Part shown: positions 10,300 through 19,380 of the stretch, piece by piece
Layout: the number at the start of each line of letters is the position of its first letter
Position numbering within the stretch: position 1 is the first letter of the stretch
Assembly (NCBI GenBank): GCA_002633005.1
Contig: NMRA01000679.1
Location: 81,866-104,502 of the forward strand
Direction: 5' to 3'
Length of the DNA stretch: 22,637 nucleotides
Source: Phoronis australis
Lineage: Eukaryota > Phoronida > Phoronidae
Made by a program: the position numbers and the translations under genes
Notes under the pieces: generated by a model
Databases searched by the model: none
What the model was told of the DNA's origin: nothing
What the model saw: only the letters and a program-made list of their open reading frames with translations

Positions 10300-11470
10300 T
10301 TGTTGGGCTATAGAATCGAACATGTTGGGAACAACGCGAAAACGCTATAATGATACCAAGCCTCTGTAGGAGTCAGAGCTCTAGATGCATAAGCAATAGG
10401 CTTGCCATCATATAACAAAGCAGCACCGAGGCCTTTCTCAGAGGAATTACACTCCCCCACGAACTCTTTGTTATGGTCACAATATGGTAAAGAGGACACC
10501 AAAAACTTGATCTCGATGAAGGCTTGCTCGCATTCCATTCCCAGAGTGCCTCTGGATGAGCTAATATGAATGAGCTCCAGTACAGCGGATAAACAAGGTA
10601 GGAACTTAGCCAGATATCCTATAGTACCCTGAAGACACCAAACACCTTCTTGGTCATTTGGTCTAGCTATGCACACGATCAGCGCTTCTACTTTGTTGGG
10701 GTCAGGCTTTAGGCCATTACCTGTGACCACATAGCTAATAAGTTCCAGTGCACAAAATCTGCAGTTGGGAAGGTTGAAAAAGAGATTGTGCTCAGCTGCA
10801 CGGCAAAGTAGCTTTTTTAGATTGGTGTCACGACGTAGGTTGTCTTGCCTTATCAACAAAAAAATCATCTGTGACACAGAAAACTCCACCAAGACCATCT
10901 AGAGCTTTCAAAAGTCTTATCTGAAAGATTATACTGGATACAGTCAACCAAAAACAAAGACGGCTCTACCGCAAACAACCTCGCGGAGAAACAAACTATT
11001 ATGTAGAGACCTATCTTGACATGTCATCCAGTTTGCAATGCCAGTAGCCAGACTTAAGATCCAAACTGGACAAAACTCTGGCTTGTGTGAGTTTGGGAAG
11101 AATACTGTCCATAGTTGGAAGCTGAAATGTTTCATGGTGTAGCGGCTTGTTGAGTAATCGATGGTCCAGTCAAATATGTAAAGAACCATTGCCCTTTGTT
11201 TGAACAGACATTTGGCTGTACTATTCAGTAGGTGAGAGAATACGAAGGCCGATTAAGCGATAAATTTCCGATTTAACCCTCGACTTTAGGGCAACAGGAA
11301 TACAATTTGGAGGACATTTTACATGTTTTATAGTCTCATCAGTAGAGAAATGCACTGGGTCTTGGAATGTACCAAATTGTCCATCAAAAACATGAGGGAA
11401 CTGATTGGCAATTGTTCTACCTGCAGTCAGAAACAGCAGCAAAAGAATGCACAATGCTGGCAGGCTCAAA
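10300..11470 (-). pseudogene. Degraded Ty3/gypsy reverse transcriptase and RNase H N-terminus
   Basis: Three minus-strand pieces in order make up a gypsy RT. At 11469-11221 is the RT N-terminal region (PHVFDGQFGTF, then a segment ending GLRILSPTE). At 11189-10944 lies a poorly preserved palm region. At 10898-10308 comes the palm end, thumb and RNase H start in one 196-codon frame. The catalytic Asp-Asp pair is at 10864-10869 (TDD) but is read in a different frame from the downstream sequence, which shows a frameshift. Downstream landmarks are GLKPDPNKVEAL, GTIGYLAKFLPCLS and the RNase H start NSSEKGLGAALLYDGKPIAY. The family normally has a catalytic Asp where this copy has Asn (codon 10446-10448). 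The piece is clearly non-functional. Confidence 0.9.
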
Positions 11471-11538
11471 GTTCTGAAAGTTGACAGTCACTATTCTTAT
11501 TTGTTTCGCAGATGACCGGCTGAGTAATGGAGTAGTCA

Positions 11539-11763
11539 TCACTCAAAACAGATCATACTCAGCCACGTCTTGGGATTGTTGACAGCAAGGCGCACAATTT
11601 CTTCCACAGGGGTGGTCTGTTTGTTCCACATTTGGAGTTTAGTGGTCGACCCTTGGGGGGCGAGTCCCTTAACATATTTACGTGGTAAACAATTGACAGT
11701 CGCACCAGGATCAACTTGTGATGTGGCTCCCAGTAAGTAACATGACTTTATGAGAGCTGTCAT
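11539..11763 (-). pseudogene. Degraded Ty3/gypsy aspartic protease region
   Basis: A 74-codon minus-strand frame contains QVDPGATVNCLPRKYV. This is the active-site region of a retrotransposon aspartic protease, in which the motif is normally D-(S/T)-G followed by A-x-x-(N/S)-x-(L/I). Here it reads D-P-G (11704-11712), a substitution expected to damage the active site. It lies directly upstream, in minus-strand order, of the RT piece ending at 11470, the usual pol order. No gag zinc knuckle is recognisable beyond 11763. Confidence 0.75.
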
Positions 11764-12017
11764 TCATGGCAGCGACAGCAGGAATCTCATGGTTAGATTG
11801 CACTAATCACTGTTCCCAACAACCTGTTTTGACTCGATGTGGTAACGAGTCTGGATTTTGCCGAATCGAGTTTGGGGAAAGCACGTCGAGTTTAAAAATT
11901 GCCGTGCCAGGTTTAAAACCTTGGCTGGCTTGGTACTTCAGACCTCACCATCTAACCAGAGCCTGATTTTATCAATTGTGAGTAAACATAGTTAGCTTTA
12001 CTGAGAAGCAGTTAACA
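11764..12017. other. No gene recognised
   Basis: A short stretch between the gypsy protease remnant and the repeat starting at 12018. It might be eroded gag or unrelated DNA. No nucleocapsid-type CCHC motif is visible. Confidence 0.4.
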
Positions 12018-12335
12018 ATACTGTATTCACCGTAATAAGGCACCCAAGGCGCTTAGTAAAATTCGTTTCGGGGGGAGAAGCTTATTGTAACCCAAGGTGG
12101 TTGAAACCCGGTCTCCGAAACGAGTGAAATCGGAAGATAGGATTCATCAAATTAACGATGTGTGATGCATCTGTAGCCTATGACAGACTCTACAAAACTG
12201 ACGCATTGCTATCAAACTTCGTTGTTAAATTACGACCATTTTACAGAAAATTGTGCTTAAATCCCAAGGTGAAAACTCGCCGATGCGCCGCTCCTCACGA
12301 TATGAAACAATTACAGCTGGCATAAAAAGTTAGAT
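12018..12335 (+). repeat. Repeat family A/B, copy A
   Basis: This segment matches 12719-13050 in the same orientation over about 320 bp, with scattered substitutions and small indels. The best-kept part is TTGAAACCCGGTCTCCGAAA followed by CG-GTGAAATCGGAAG. It begins ATACTGTATTCACCGTAATA, a diverged version of the inverted terminus found at both ends of the element at 12719-14202. It therefore looks like the left end of a second, probably truncated, member of that family. The right end of this copy was not found before copy B begins. Confidence 0.85.
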
Positions 12336-12718
12336 TCAGGATACTCTTGTCATGTATAAAAAGAACCAAGATGAAGACACTACCGTAGAGACACCTCAGA
12401 AATTAATGAAAAATGACTATTCCAACATCAAGTTCAAAGAACTGAATCGTGGCCCACAATGTGCAAACAAAGAAAAGGATGCTTCTTGGCAAAAGCTATT
12501 CCACACATTCCCCACAAGGATGAATAATTCAGAAAATAAAAAATGATACAAACCTTGGACAAGAATTTTGAGTCTGTCGATGAATCCAAAAACACACGTC
12601 ATCTGGTATGATATCCAGCAAAAACTAGAAGAGAAAATATTATGTATCATTCTGTCAGAAGAAATATTGACTACGTAATTAGTACAGATAGTTCTATTTA
12701 GTTGCCCAAAATTTGTGC
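12336..12718. other. Spacer between copies A and B
   Basis: It holds a 64-codon plus-strand frame (12352-12546), Lys- and Asn-rich, which I do not recognise. It could be internal sequence of the truncated copy A. Confidence 0.35.
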
Positions 12719-14202
12719 ATACCGTATTCGCCGTAATATCCGCCCAGGGCACTTACAAAAGTTCGTTTCAAGGGGGGCGCTAATTATAACCCAAGACCGT
12801 TGAAACCCGGTCTCCGAAACGGGTGAAATCGGAAGCTAAGATTCATTATATTTACGCACTGTGATGTATCTGTAATCTATGAAAGACTCTCTACAAAACT
12901 GTGGTGCATTGCTATCAAACTTTGCTGATAAATTACGATCATTTTAGAGAAAATTGTGCTGAAATCCCAGGGCAAAAACTCGCCGACTGCCTGCCTCGCA
13001 ATCGTCGATATGGCAACTTGAATGCTTGAATAAAAATACAGTTTCGACTCAAGCAAATTAAATGAAAGCCTCCATAAGTTTTCCAAGTTTGGCATCCCTA
13101 AGATTTTTAAGTTCCTGTGGAGTCGGGATCACGGCAGGTTTAAGTACAAATGTGTGCTGATATCGTGCCATCTACATGTAGGATAAGCAACATGAGAAAA
13201 TGTCTGGACGAACACACATGTTGTTGTCACATGACGTTTGTTTTGAAGTTGTCTGCGTTTGTGAGTAATCGAGTGCGTGCGTGTCACCAGAGTTCATTTG
13301 CCAGAGCAGAGAACGTCTTTTGGCCAGAGCCACGCAATCTAACGAACTAGATGTGCATTTAAGCAGTAGGCCTAAACCAGAGCGTGTTTCATTCAGCACT
13401 TGACGGTCTCATGTGCTAAAAACGTTTGACATTTGTCTCGGTAAGGCCATATTAGTCGCAGTGTGGCTGGATGCGTACGTGACTACCTGACAGTTATTTT
13501 TCGGTAAGCATTCACTGTCAGTGGTTATTTTATCGGATATTTGGCTTAAAAACACCAGTTATGGTTAATCAAACAAATCCTTTTAAAAATAAGGCAAACA
13601 TTTTTTATAGTATGAGAAACTCAGAAATTAGTGCCAATATTCATTTCTTGCCGATACTATGCTACCCGTTTCATGAATGGATAGTTTCCGACTAATGCCT
13701 TTGATGACAGGTTCATGTATGTAGTGCGCGCTTCCTGGCCATGTGCTTTTAACACTGGCCAAGCTGTTTATTAGTCTTCGATTCGCGGTTTTCACATGTA
13801 GGCCTCCAAAGAAATTTGGATTCCTGTTGAAAGCGGGAAATATCTACAAAGCAATCCCGTAGACAAGTACACTACTTCTGTTCTGAAAGGCCAGACCATT
13901 GGTCCTCACAATATCAGCAGAACTTTTGTGTTCGTTTTGAGGCATGGCGGAAGTTTGAAGTCATGGCTAAATACCGACGTAGCGGCGAGGCTCGTGGTCT
14001 ACAAATTCTGCGCACAATGATTTTTTCAGGACTGTCGGATATTATTGATAAATTGAAGACGTTACTGTAGAATTTTAGGACTGTAGGTATGGCATTTTTC
14101 GCACGTACAAATTCATGGACTGGGCGCTTAATTTTGCAAAGTCTGAAAACGTGTGGGGGCGCTTATAGGGGCATGGGCGGTTATTATGGCGAATACGTTA
14201 TG
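12719..14202. mobile_element. Putative DNA transposon with terminal inverted repeats (copy B)
   Basis: The left terminus reads ATACCGTATTCGCCGTAATA followed by TCCGCCC. The reverse complement of the right terminus (14175-14202) reads ATAACGTATTCGCCATAATA followed by ACCGCCC, about 24 matches in 27. Subterminal GCGCTTA/GCGCCCCC motifs occur near both ends. The first 330 bp repeat copy A. The 1.1 kb interior (13051-14160) has no frame above 75 codons and no recognisable transposase, so the element is either non-autonomous or badly decayed. Flanking bases continue the inverted symmetry (GTGCAT outside left, ATGTAC outside right), so I could not place a target-site duplication. Confidence 0.65.
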
Positions 14203-14576
14203 TACTTTTAAATAATGTTGTCAAACTTATTTACATGTATTTTTGACATCAAGGTCTATTTTTAGATGATGTTTACTACTTTGGTTCACGGGTCAATAGG
14301 CTCTAAAGATTCTGGAAATTTCTGACAATAAATCGTGACAGCCAATGATATGATTGGAGAAGATCATGTGGTTTTGATTAGCCAACCCTTAAGGTCAGAC
14401 ACGGCAGTCCAAAATCGGTGATATGGATGATTTTTGTACATCTTCAGATTTCACCATTTTTCATCACCTCAGTGTATAGTATACAGGATTATATTATGAC
14501 AAATACTCCAAATCATGAGGAAAAATATCCATTTATTGTCAATCACCTCACTTTATTTGAGTAACATTTTGCCGAT
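14203..14576. other. No gene recognised
   Basis: AT-rich spacer between two repeat elements. It holds a CCAAT-GATATG-ATTGG inverted pair near 14343-14358 and nothing else of note. Confidence 0.4.
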
Positions 14577-15005
14577 ATGTCCTTCAAAATTACCAAAATT
14601 TACGTGGCCCTGCTCGCTGGTTCCTGCGTGCTTAGGCCAGCCAGCACGCAGGTATCACACAGTGGCACGTGCTTTAGCATTGGTCAATGTAACCTCGGCA
14701 GTCATTGGTTAGCTTTACACTTTCGTGAAAAAATGGCGGACAGTGAACGATTTTTAGCCTTGTCATGCAAGAGGCGTCGCAGCAACTACTTCGTTTCTGC
14801 AGTGATGTTTAATAGCCGCGACCTTGAAGCACATACATGTACAATAAAGATATATCTGGCCGATTTTACCGGTACACTGTGTTATTCATACTGTATGAAT
14901 ACAGGACACTATTGTAAAACAAAAGCCATCAATAGTAGTAAAATGCATTCCGAAAAGGTGCAATCACAATTTCTAGGCTTCACATTTCCTGAACATAAAT
15001 TTTAA
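14577..15005 (+). CDS. Uncharacterised 142-codon ORF lying across an inverted-repeat element
   Basis: This frame opens with ATG at 14577. A second in-frame ATG at about 14732 sits in an AAAAATGGCGGAC context, which resembles a YY1-type initiator and a reasonable start (MADSERFLAL..). It is basic early (CKRRRSNYF) and Cys-rich later, with no domain I recognise. The frame begins just outside the left arm of the inverted-repeat element at 14612-15209 and ends inside the region shared with 20800-21041. It is therefore more likely a chance frame in a repeat than a host gene, though an exon cannot be excluded. Confidence 0.15.
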   Translation: MSFKITKIYVALLAGSCVLRPASTQVSHSGTCFSIGQCNLGSHWLALHFREKMADSERFLALSCKRRRSNYFVSAVMFNSRDLEAHTCTIKIYLADFTGTLCYSYCMNTGHYCKTKAINSSKMHSEKVQSQFLGFTFPEHKF

Positions 15006-15209
15006 GCACCGATTTGTCTGTGCAATAGACCACATTTACACTTCAGTCCATCAGTCATGCCAGTTTGTTTACGTAAAGCGCTGCCTGTTTAGAATTCAAC
15101 AAACCAATCAGAAATGCCTGTGTAAAAAGTTTCCCGAGGAAAATTAAGTGATACCTGTGTGCTGGCGTGGCTACTGCCCCACCTAGCGGCACGAAGGGAA
15201 CCAGCGAGC
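14612..15209. mobile_element. Putative MITE-like element with inverted ends
   Basis: The left arm (14612-14658) starts GCTCGCTGGTTCC and ends CAGCACGCAGGTATCAC. The reverse complement of the right arm (15148-15209) starts GCTCGCTGGTTCCC and ends CAGCACACAGGTATCAC, with an extra ~15 bp in the middle. The right ~260 bp (14951-15209) is present again in inverted orientation at 20800-21041. The element therefore belongs to a repeated family and has inverted termini. The arm also contains its own hairpin (14623-14652). No transposase is seen. Confidence 0.6.
14623..14652. repeat. Perfect 10 bp stem hairpin in the element arm
   Basis: CCTGCGTGCT (14623-14632) and AGCACGCAGG (14643-14652) are exact reverse complements around a 10 base loop. 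It lies within the left arm of the element at 14612-15209. The corresponding position in the copy at 20800 is only partly self-complementary. Confidence 0.85.
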
Positions 15210-16960
15210 GTGGCCCTGCAGCCCTGAGCCCTTGGCCGACAGAAATGGGTCATAGCTTGTTTTGAAGGAATTGTGCCCTCTATCGGATGTTGTCATTCAT
15301 ATAAGGATATTTCCATGTATAATTGGCTGAGAAATATGTTTGTAAGCCTTACTTTATGCATTCTTATTGGCTGCCGAACAAATACGGAAGTTAATGAGTA
15401 CAACGCACATTCTGATTGGTCAATTGGCACACGTGACCAACTTCGTTTATATCCGTCGTAAGCAACCTGTTAGCAACCAAGAAGAACAGGCAGCCATTTT
15501 GACAGCTTGATTACATCAGATTTTACTGTTTTGATCGGAATTTTATTGTGTTTCTTTAATGCAACACAGATTGAAAATGGGATAAATAGAACGAGCAGAG
15601 CAGCGACCTTTTGGGTTAGCGAGGGGGAGCAGGAAATAATAGCGTTCAAAAGCACGAGAGGCAAAATTCCGACATTCATCAACTTGAAGGCGCAAGTCAA
15701 CAAGTGCGATGACTCGGCCAGTGTCGCTAGTGATAACGAATGGTAATTTTCGTAGGATAGTTCCACCTAGATTATGTCGGACTGTCAGGGAATTGTTCCA
15801 GACTCTGGTTCCAGGAGAAAACTGACAAAGGTTTAAATTGATAGCCACGATAATAATCAGTTGAGTGGTGAGGAAGTCCACAAAGTGAGACTGGTGTTTA
15901 CTTGACCTGTTGACCTAATGCTGTTCCAGTTGAATAACAACATAATTTGTTATGGCCTGGTAGCTCTGCAGAAACCTATACATTTAGTAAAACTGAGAAG
16001 TATATAGGCGTTTCATAGGAAATAAGTCTTGATGTGCACTTCGGATGACTTTCAATTGTTATTCAATTGCACAGTTTGAAGTAAATTGATGACATTTTGC
16101 TCATAACACCGAAATTGAGAGCAGTGTCGTTTGCTTGCACTTGGCACAGCAAACCCAGTTTCTTGTGTCGCTACAGTGTTGGAACTGTAATCGGACTTGT
16201 CTGGGACTATGATGTATTGCCTTCATGTGTTTTGGCAGAAAATGGTTGCTACAACACTGTTGAGTGGATCGAGAGTTATTGCCAAAATTTTGTAAAACCT
16301 CACTAGTTATAGCAAATCCATGGAGACAGCAGAAATCGTCGAGCTAGGTTGGCTACCAAAAATAGCAAATTGACACAGCAGGAAGACCAGAAAGGAAAAA
16401 CCTATGGTGCTAAGATGAACAATGACTAAATTATGCTAAAAATGACATGAAAATTGTGTTTTATATCATCTATAACAGGATATGATAACGAAAAAAGCAT
16501 TCTTAAACTTTCTTTCTTGCATTTCTCAAAATGTGAATTTTTGGACTAAGAAAGACCGTACAAAAAATACTGTTAAGAAATTTTGATTTTCCTTCTGTAG
16601 TTTTGTAGATCCTTTTATTATAATTCAGAGAAAACAGATCAGAAATATGTAAACAAGTTAATAAGTTATAATGTTACGTAATTTTTGGCATTGCCATGGA
16701 AACCGAATATTTTTTTTCTTGAAATGATTTTTTGTGTGACTGCCATATCCTAAACAACATCCCTGCTGATTTTTATTGAAATCCATCAACATTTGCAGAT
16801 TTTAATAATACACTGCCCTGTCTCCCCTTAAATACGTTATTATAATTTGGGCAAACTTTGCAAAATACTCAGATGGGATTTAAGTTAAAGCCCAAAAACT
16901 TGCAACAGTGTACAGCACAGCCATCTTGTGGAAGATTTGACTAAAAGCTTATCACTTGCA
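15210..16960. other. No gene recognised; promoter-like motif cluster near 15366-15500
   Basis: Three overlapping frames of 79-112 codons (15470-15881, both strands) lack an ATG start and a known domain. A plus-strand frame of 69 codons (16097-16306) is also unrecognised. Upstream of 15500 there are three ATTGG (inverted CCAAT) motifs at 15366, 15415 and 15423, an E-box CACGTGAC at 15430-15437, and GGCAGCCATTTT at 15489-15500, which is a YY1-type site on the minus strand. This is suggestive of a promoter, but no transcript or gene can be tied to it. The rest is AT-rich and featureless. Confidence 0.35.
15366..15500. promoter_or_regulatory. Possible animal promoter (CCAAT, E-box, YY1-type motifs)
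   Basis: Three ATTGG motifs within about 60 bp, a CACGTGAC E-box and an inverted AAAATGGCTGCC sequence cluster in 135 bp. These are common elements of animal housekeeping-type promoters. Similar CCAAT and ATGGC motifs also occur inside the repeat at 14612-15209, so the cluster may come from a repeat rather than a gene. Confidence 0.2.
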
Positions 16961-16964
16961 TCGC

Positions 16965-17072
16965 GGGTAGAAGATCGTAACTGCCTGCAAGTGTAGCATC
17001 ACGAGGGACAGCGACCAGCAAAAGGAATTGTGGGTAGAAGATACTGCCTGCAAGTGCTGCGTCACGAGGGAC
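16965..17072 (+). repeat. Local tandem duplication, about 67 bp period
   Basis: GGGTAGAAGAT..ACTGCCTGCAAGTG followed by TCACGAGGGAC occurs at 16965-17009 and again at 17032-17072. There are few substitutions, and the second copy lacks a 4 bp CGTA. The duplicated part is about 41-45 bp in each copy. Confidence 0.85.
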
Positions 17073-17860
17073 CAATAAGTACACTGTCGCAGTATGTTTG
17101 TTAGTTAGTTCAAAGATTCACCAACAGGACTGGCATCCAACAAGTGTTGAGTCCTACATCTAGTTAGACAAGTCTTCTTCATTGCTCGATTACTTAATTA
17201 ACAAGAGGTTTCACTTGTTTTAATTAGTGGTTATCATGGGTTTAATCATTCTCTGCTCATCTATGCACAACGTCAACGCACAGTCAACTTCTGACTCCCA
17301 GTATTGTTAAAACCATAAACCAAGAAATTTCCAACATGACCAATTTTGATCTAGCAAGCCTATTGTGTTGGTACACAATTCTGTGGCAGTGAGTCAGATC
17401 TTACAGTTTGACAAAGGAATCAGCAGGTGAAAATTAAAAATAATTTCTCTGAAAGTCAATTATTTTTCTCCATTCCAAGTTTTTTTTGGTGATAGTATTT
17501 CACATAAAACACATCTTCTTCACATTTGTTTAACATCGTTTGGAAATAGTATTTTCAAATACCTGTTAGCATCAGGTGCACTTTACAACATTATTGAAGG
17601 ATTATACGAACTCATCAGATCAACGCAGACAATGAGAGCTGGACTATGAAAACATATGTTTGCCAACTTTCTCCCCTTCCTATCACTTTCAAAGAGATAA
17701 TGACATAGCTGTATCCTCACCAGCCAATCAGAGAAATCCAGATACTCATCCCACAGCGCAGGTATGGGCGTAATGGAAAAACTGAAGTGTAACATGATGG
17801 CGTGGTTTTGCAATTTTTCACTTTGCAGTGTAATACTTCAACTCTCCCTTAAGGCATTTT
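17073..17860. other. No gene recognised
   Basis: AT-rich sequence. A 76-codon minus-strand frame at 17583-17813 is not recognised. No repeat or RNA gene is seen. Confidence 0.45.
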
Positions 17861-18060
17861 TCTGAAATTTGTTATATGGATAAATCTCATTGAACGATAT
17901 CAGACGTATGCTAAACGTTATTCAAAATATTTGATAACATGCTATGAATTGATCGAGTTTTTGCGACTCTGGCATCTCTTCATGGACCTGTCTGAAATTT
18001 AGTATGTGAATAGAGCTCATTAAAGTTATCTCAATCTTTATTCACAAAAATTGACCATAT
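17861..18060 (+). repeat. Diverged direct repeat, about 130 bp period
   Basis: TCTGAAATTTGTTATATGGA at 17861-17880 recurs as TCTGAAATTTAGTATGTGAA at 17991-18010. Both are followed by ATCTCATTGAA / AGCTCATTAAA and then an ATTCA..AAATTTGA-like segment. The copies are clearly related but diverged. Confidence 0.6.
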
Positions 18061-18252
18061 TTACAATATTTCACGTGTCTAGCAAAATACCTGGGCAATT
18101 CCGTGAAAAGGTCAACCTCGACATAAAAAATTAAAATTGTGGCTTCACCAACATTTTTGGTCTCACATGAAAGCCCTTTCTCTCTAGTTTCAGGACCCAT
18201 ATTTGACTGTCCTATAACTTTCAATTTTTTGCTTAAATGAACCCATTTGTGG

Positions 18253-18266
18253 GGGTCACTTGACCC
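18253..18266. promoter_or_regulatory. Inverted GGGTCA pair
   Basis: GGGTCA-CT-TGACCC is a perfect inverted pair of nuclear-receptor-type half-sites with a 2 bp spacer. Its function is unknown. Similar motifs are common in animal interspersed repeats. Confidence 0.2.
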
Positions 18267-18410
18267 TAAAAAATTTAGCTCGATTTTCATGTGTGTTGCT
18301 AATTATTGTCATAAAAAGCTAATTGTGGGGTTTTCACTATACTATCAATTTTGTGCAATCACATGAACCCCAAACTTTATAAAAAAAACATTTCAACTTT
18401 GGCATATCAA

Positions 18411-18433
18411 TGACCTCTTGGGGTCAAAGGTCC
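18411..18433 (+). promoter_or_regulatory. TGACCT plus DR1-like GGGTCA-A-AGGTCC
   Basis: TGACCT at 18411-18416 is followed by GGGTCA-A-AGGTCC at 18421-18433. That is a direct repeat spaced by one base, matching the form bound by HNF4, RXR and PPAR-type receptors apart from one base. There is no neighbouring gene to regulate within the window. Confidence 0.2.
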
Positions 18434-18600
18434 TGGATATCATGGTGCCGTACATCCATCACAAAAAAGTGTTAGAAAGTTTAGTTACGTTAAAAGTTGT
18501 AATCAGAATTAAAATAATTTCAGATTCTCTTTTAACTTGTTACTCAATACTATTGACCAAAATTTTGGATCCCAGGGATTATTCATTTCGTCAGAAATTG

Positions 18601-18637
18601 TGTGACAGACGTACAACAAATTTATACGTCTGTCACA
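18601..18637. repeat. Perfect 13 bp stem hairpin
   Basis: TGTGACAGACGTA (18601-18613) and TACGTCTGTCACA (18625-18637) are exact reverse complements around an 11 base AT-rich loop. It is isolated, with no T-run that would suggest a terminator. Confidence 0.9.
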
Positions 18638-19075
18638 CCCATGAAATTGCAATTTTTCAGCCAATAAAAATAACCTTAGGTCATATTTTTACTTTCTAAA
18701 CTTTCATGATTCAATGTGTCTCACACCTAAGAACCTTAAAACCATAAAATATTACAAAAGCATCTTTAAAATTAAGTGAAGAAGTTGTTACTGATTTTAT
18801 CTAAATGTATTGATTTTTTTCAATTTCAAAAGCATTAGCAGAAAACTTATAGTTTACAATGTCATCTAGTTATTCTTAGTAAAATTCAACTTATTAAAAT
18901 CAAACAGTTGTACCACATTGTAAAATATAAATGAAACAAAATGTTAATTTAATGAACTTATTGTTTTTCTGATGGTACCCCGTGTTAGTACAGAAATGCT
19001 TAGCTTTTGGGAAATTCAAGATGCAAAAATATTCATACAAAAGAAATCCTAAGGCGCAAACTATGTCAAATCCAT

Positions 19076-19380
19076 CCGAAGATGGGAGGATAGCATCATC
19101 TCACTAATAGATGCCTATATATCAAATTTTATGAAAATCCGTTGAGGACTTTTGAAGATACAAAGGTAAACGTAAAAAAATAAAATTTCTACTTGGGGCA
19201 CACCGGTAGTCGGATCTGTCCAAAAGTTTGCTCACAACATCCCATCCACAGAAGGAAAACATGTGCAAAATTTCACGAAGATACATCAAGGCATTTTGGA
19301 GAGCAGTGGAAATTGGCACTTGTGGGCACAGCGTCCGTTGGATCCGCCTGAAAGTTGTCGTCTGTCGTAAAAATGGCATC
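19076..19380 (+). repeat. Second array of the ~150 bp units
   Basis: Two units related to those at 482-900. The landmarks are ATCAAATTTTATGAAAATCC (about 19115) and GCAAAATTTCACGAAGATAC (about 19265), each following a cataggaacac-like lead. Between them lies GGGGCACACCGGTAGTCGGA (19195-19214), which matches GTGGGCAGAGCGGAAGTCAGA near 760. The spacing is about 152 bp and the orientation is the same as in the left array. Confidence 0.6.

Larger units (their letters stand above)
18061..19075. other. No gene recognised; receptor-type motifs and a hairpin
   Basis: AT-rich. Frames of 82 codons (18042-18290 minus) and 93 codons (18418-18699 plus) have no recognisable domain. The stretch contains GGTCA-type motifs at 18253-18266 and 18411-18433 and the perfect hairpin at 18601-18637. 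Confidence 0.45.

Noticed and set aside
12352-12546. Lys/Asn-rich 64-codon ORF as a gene
   Set aside because: It is short, of biased composition, located between two repeat copies, and has no recognisable similarity.
18601-18637. Rho-independent terminator
   Set aside because: No T-run follows the stem and the window is not bacterial.
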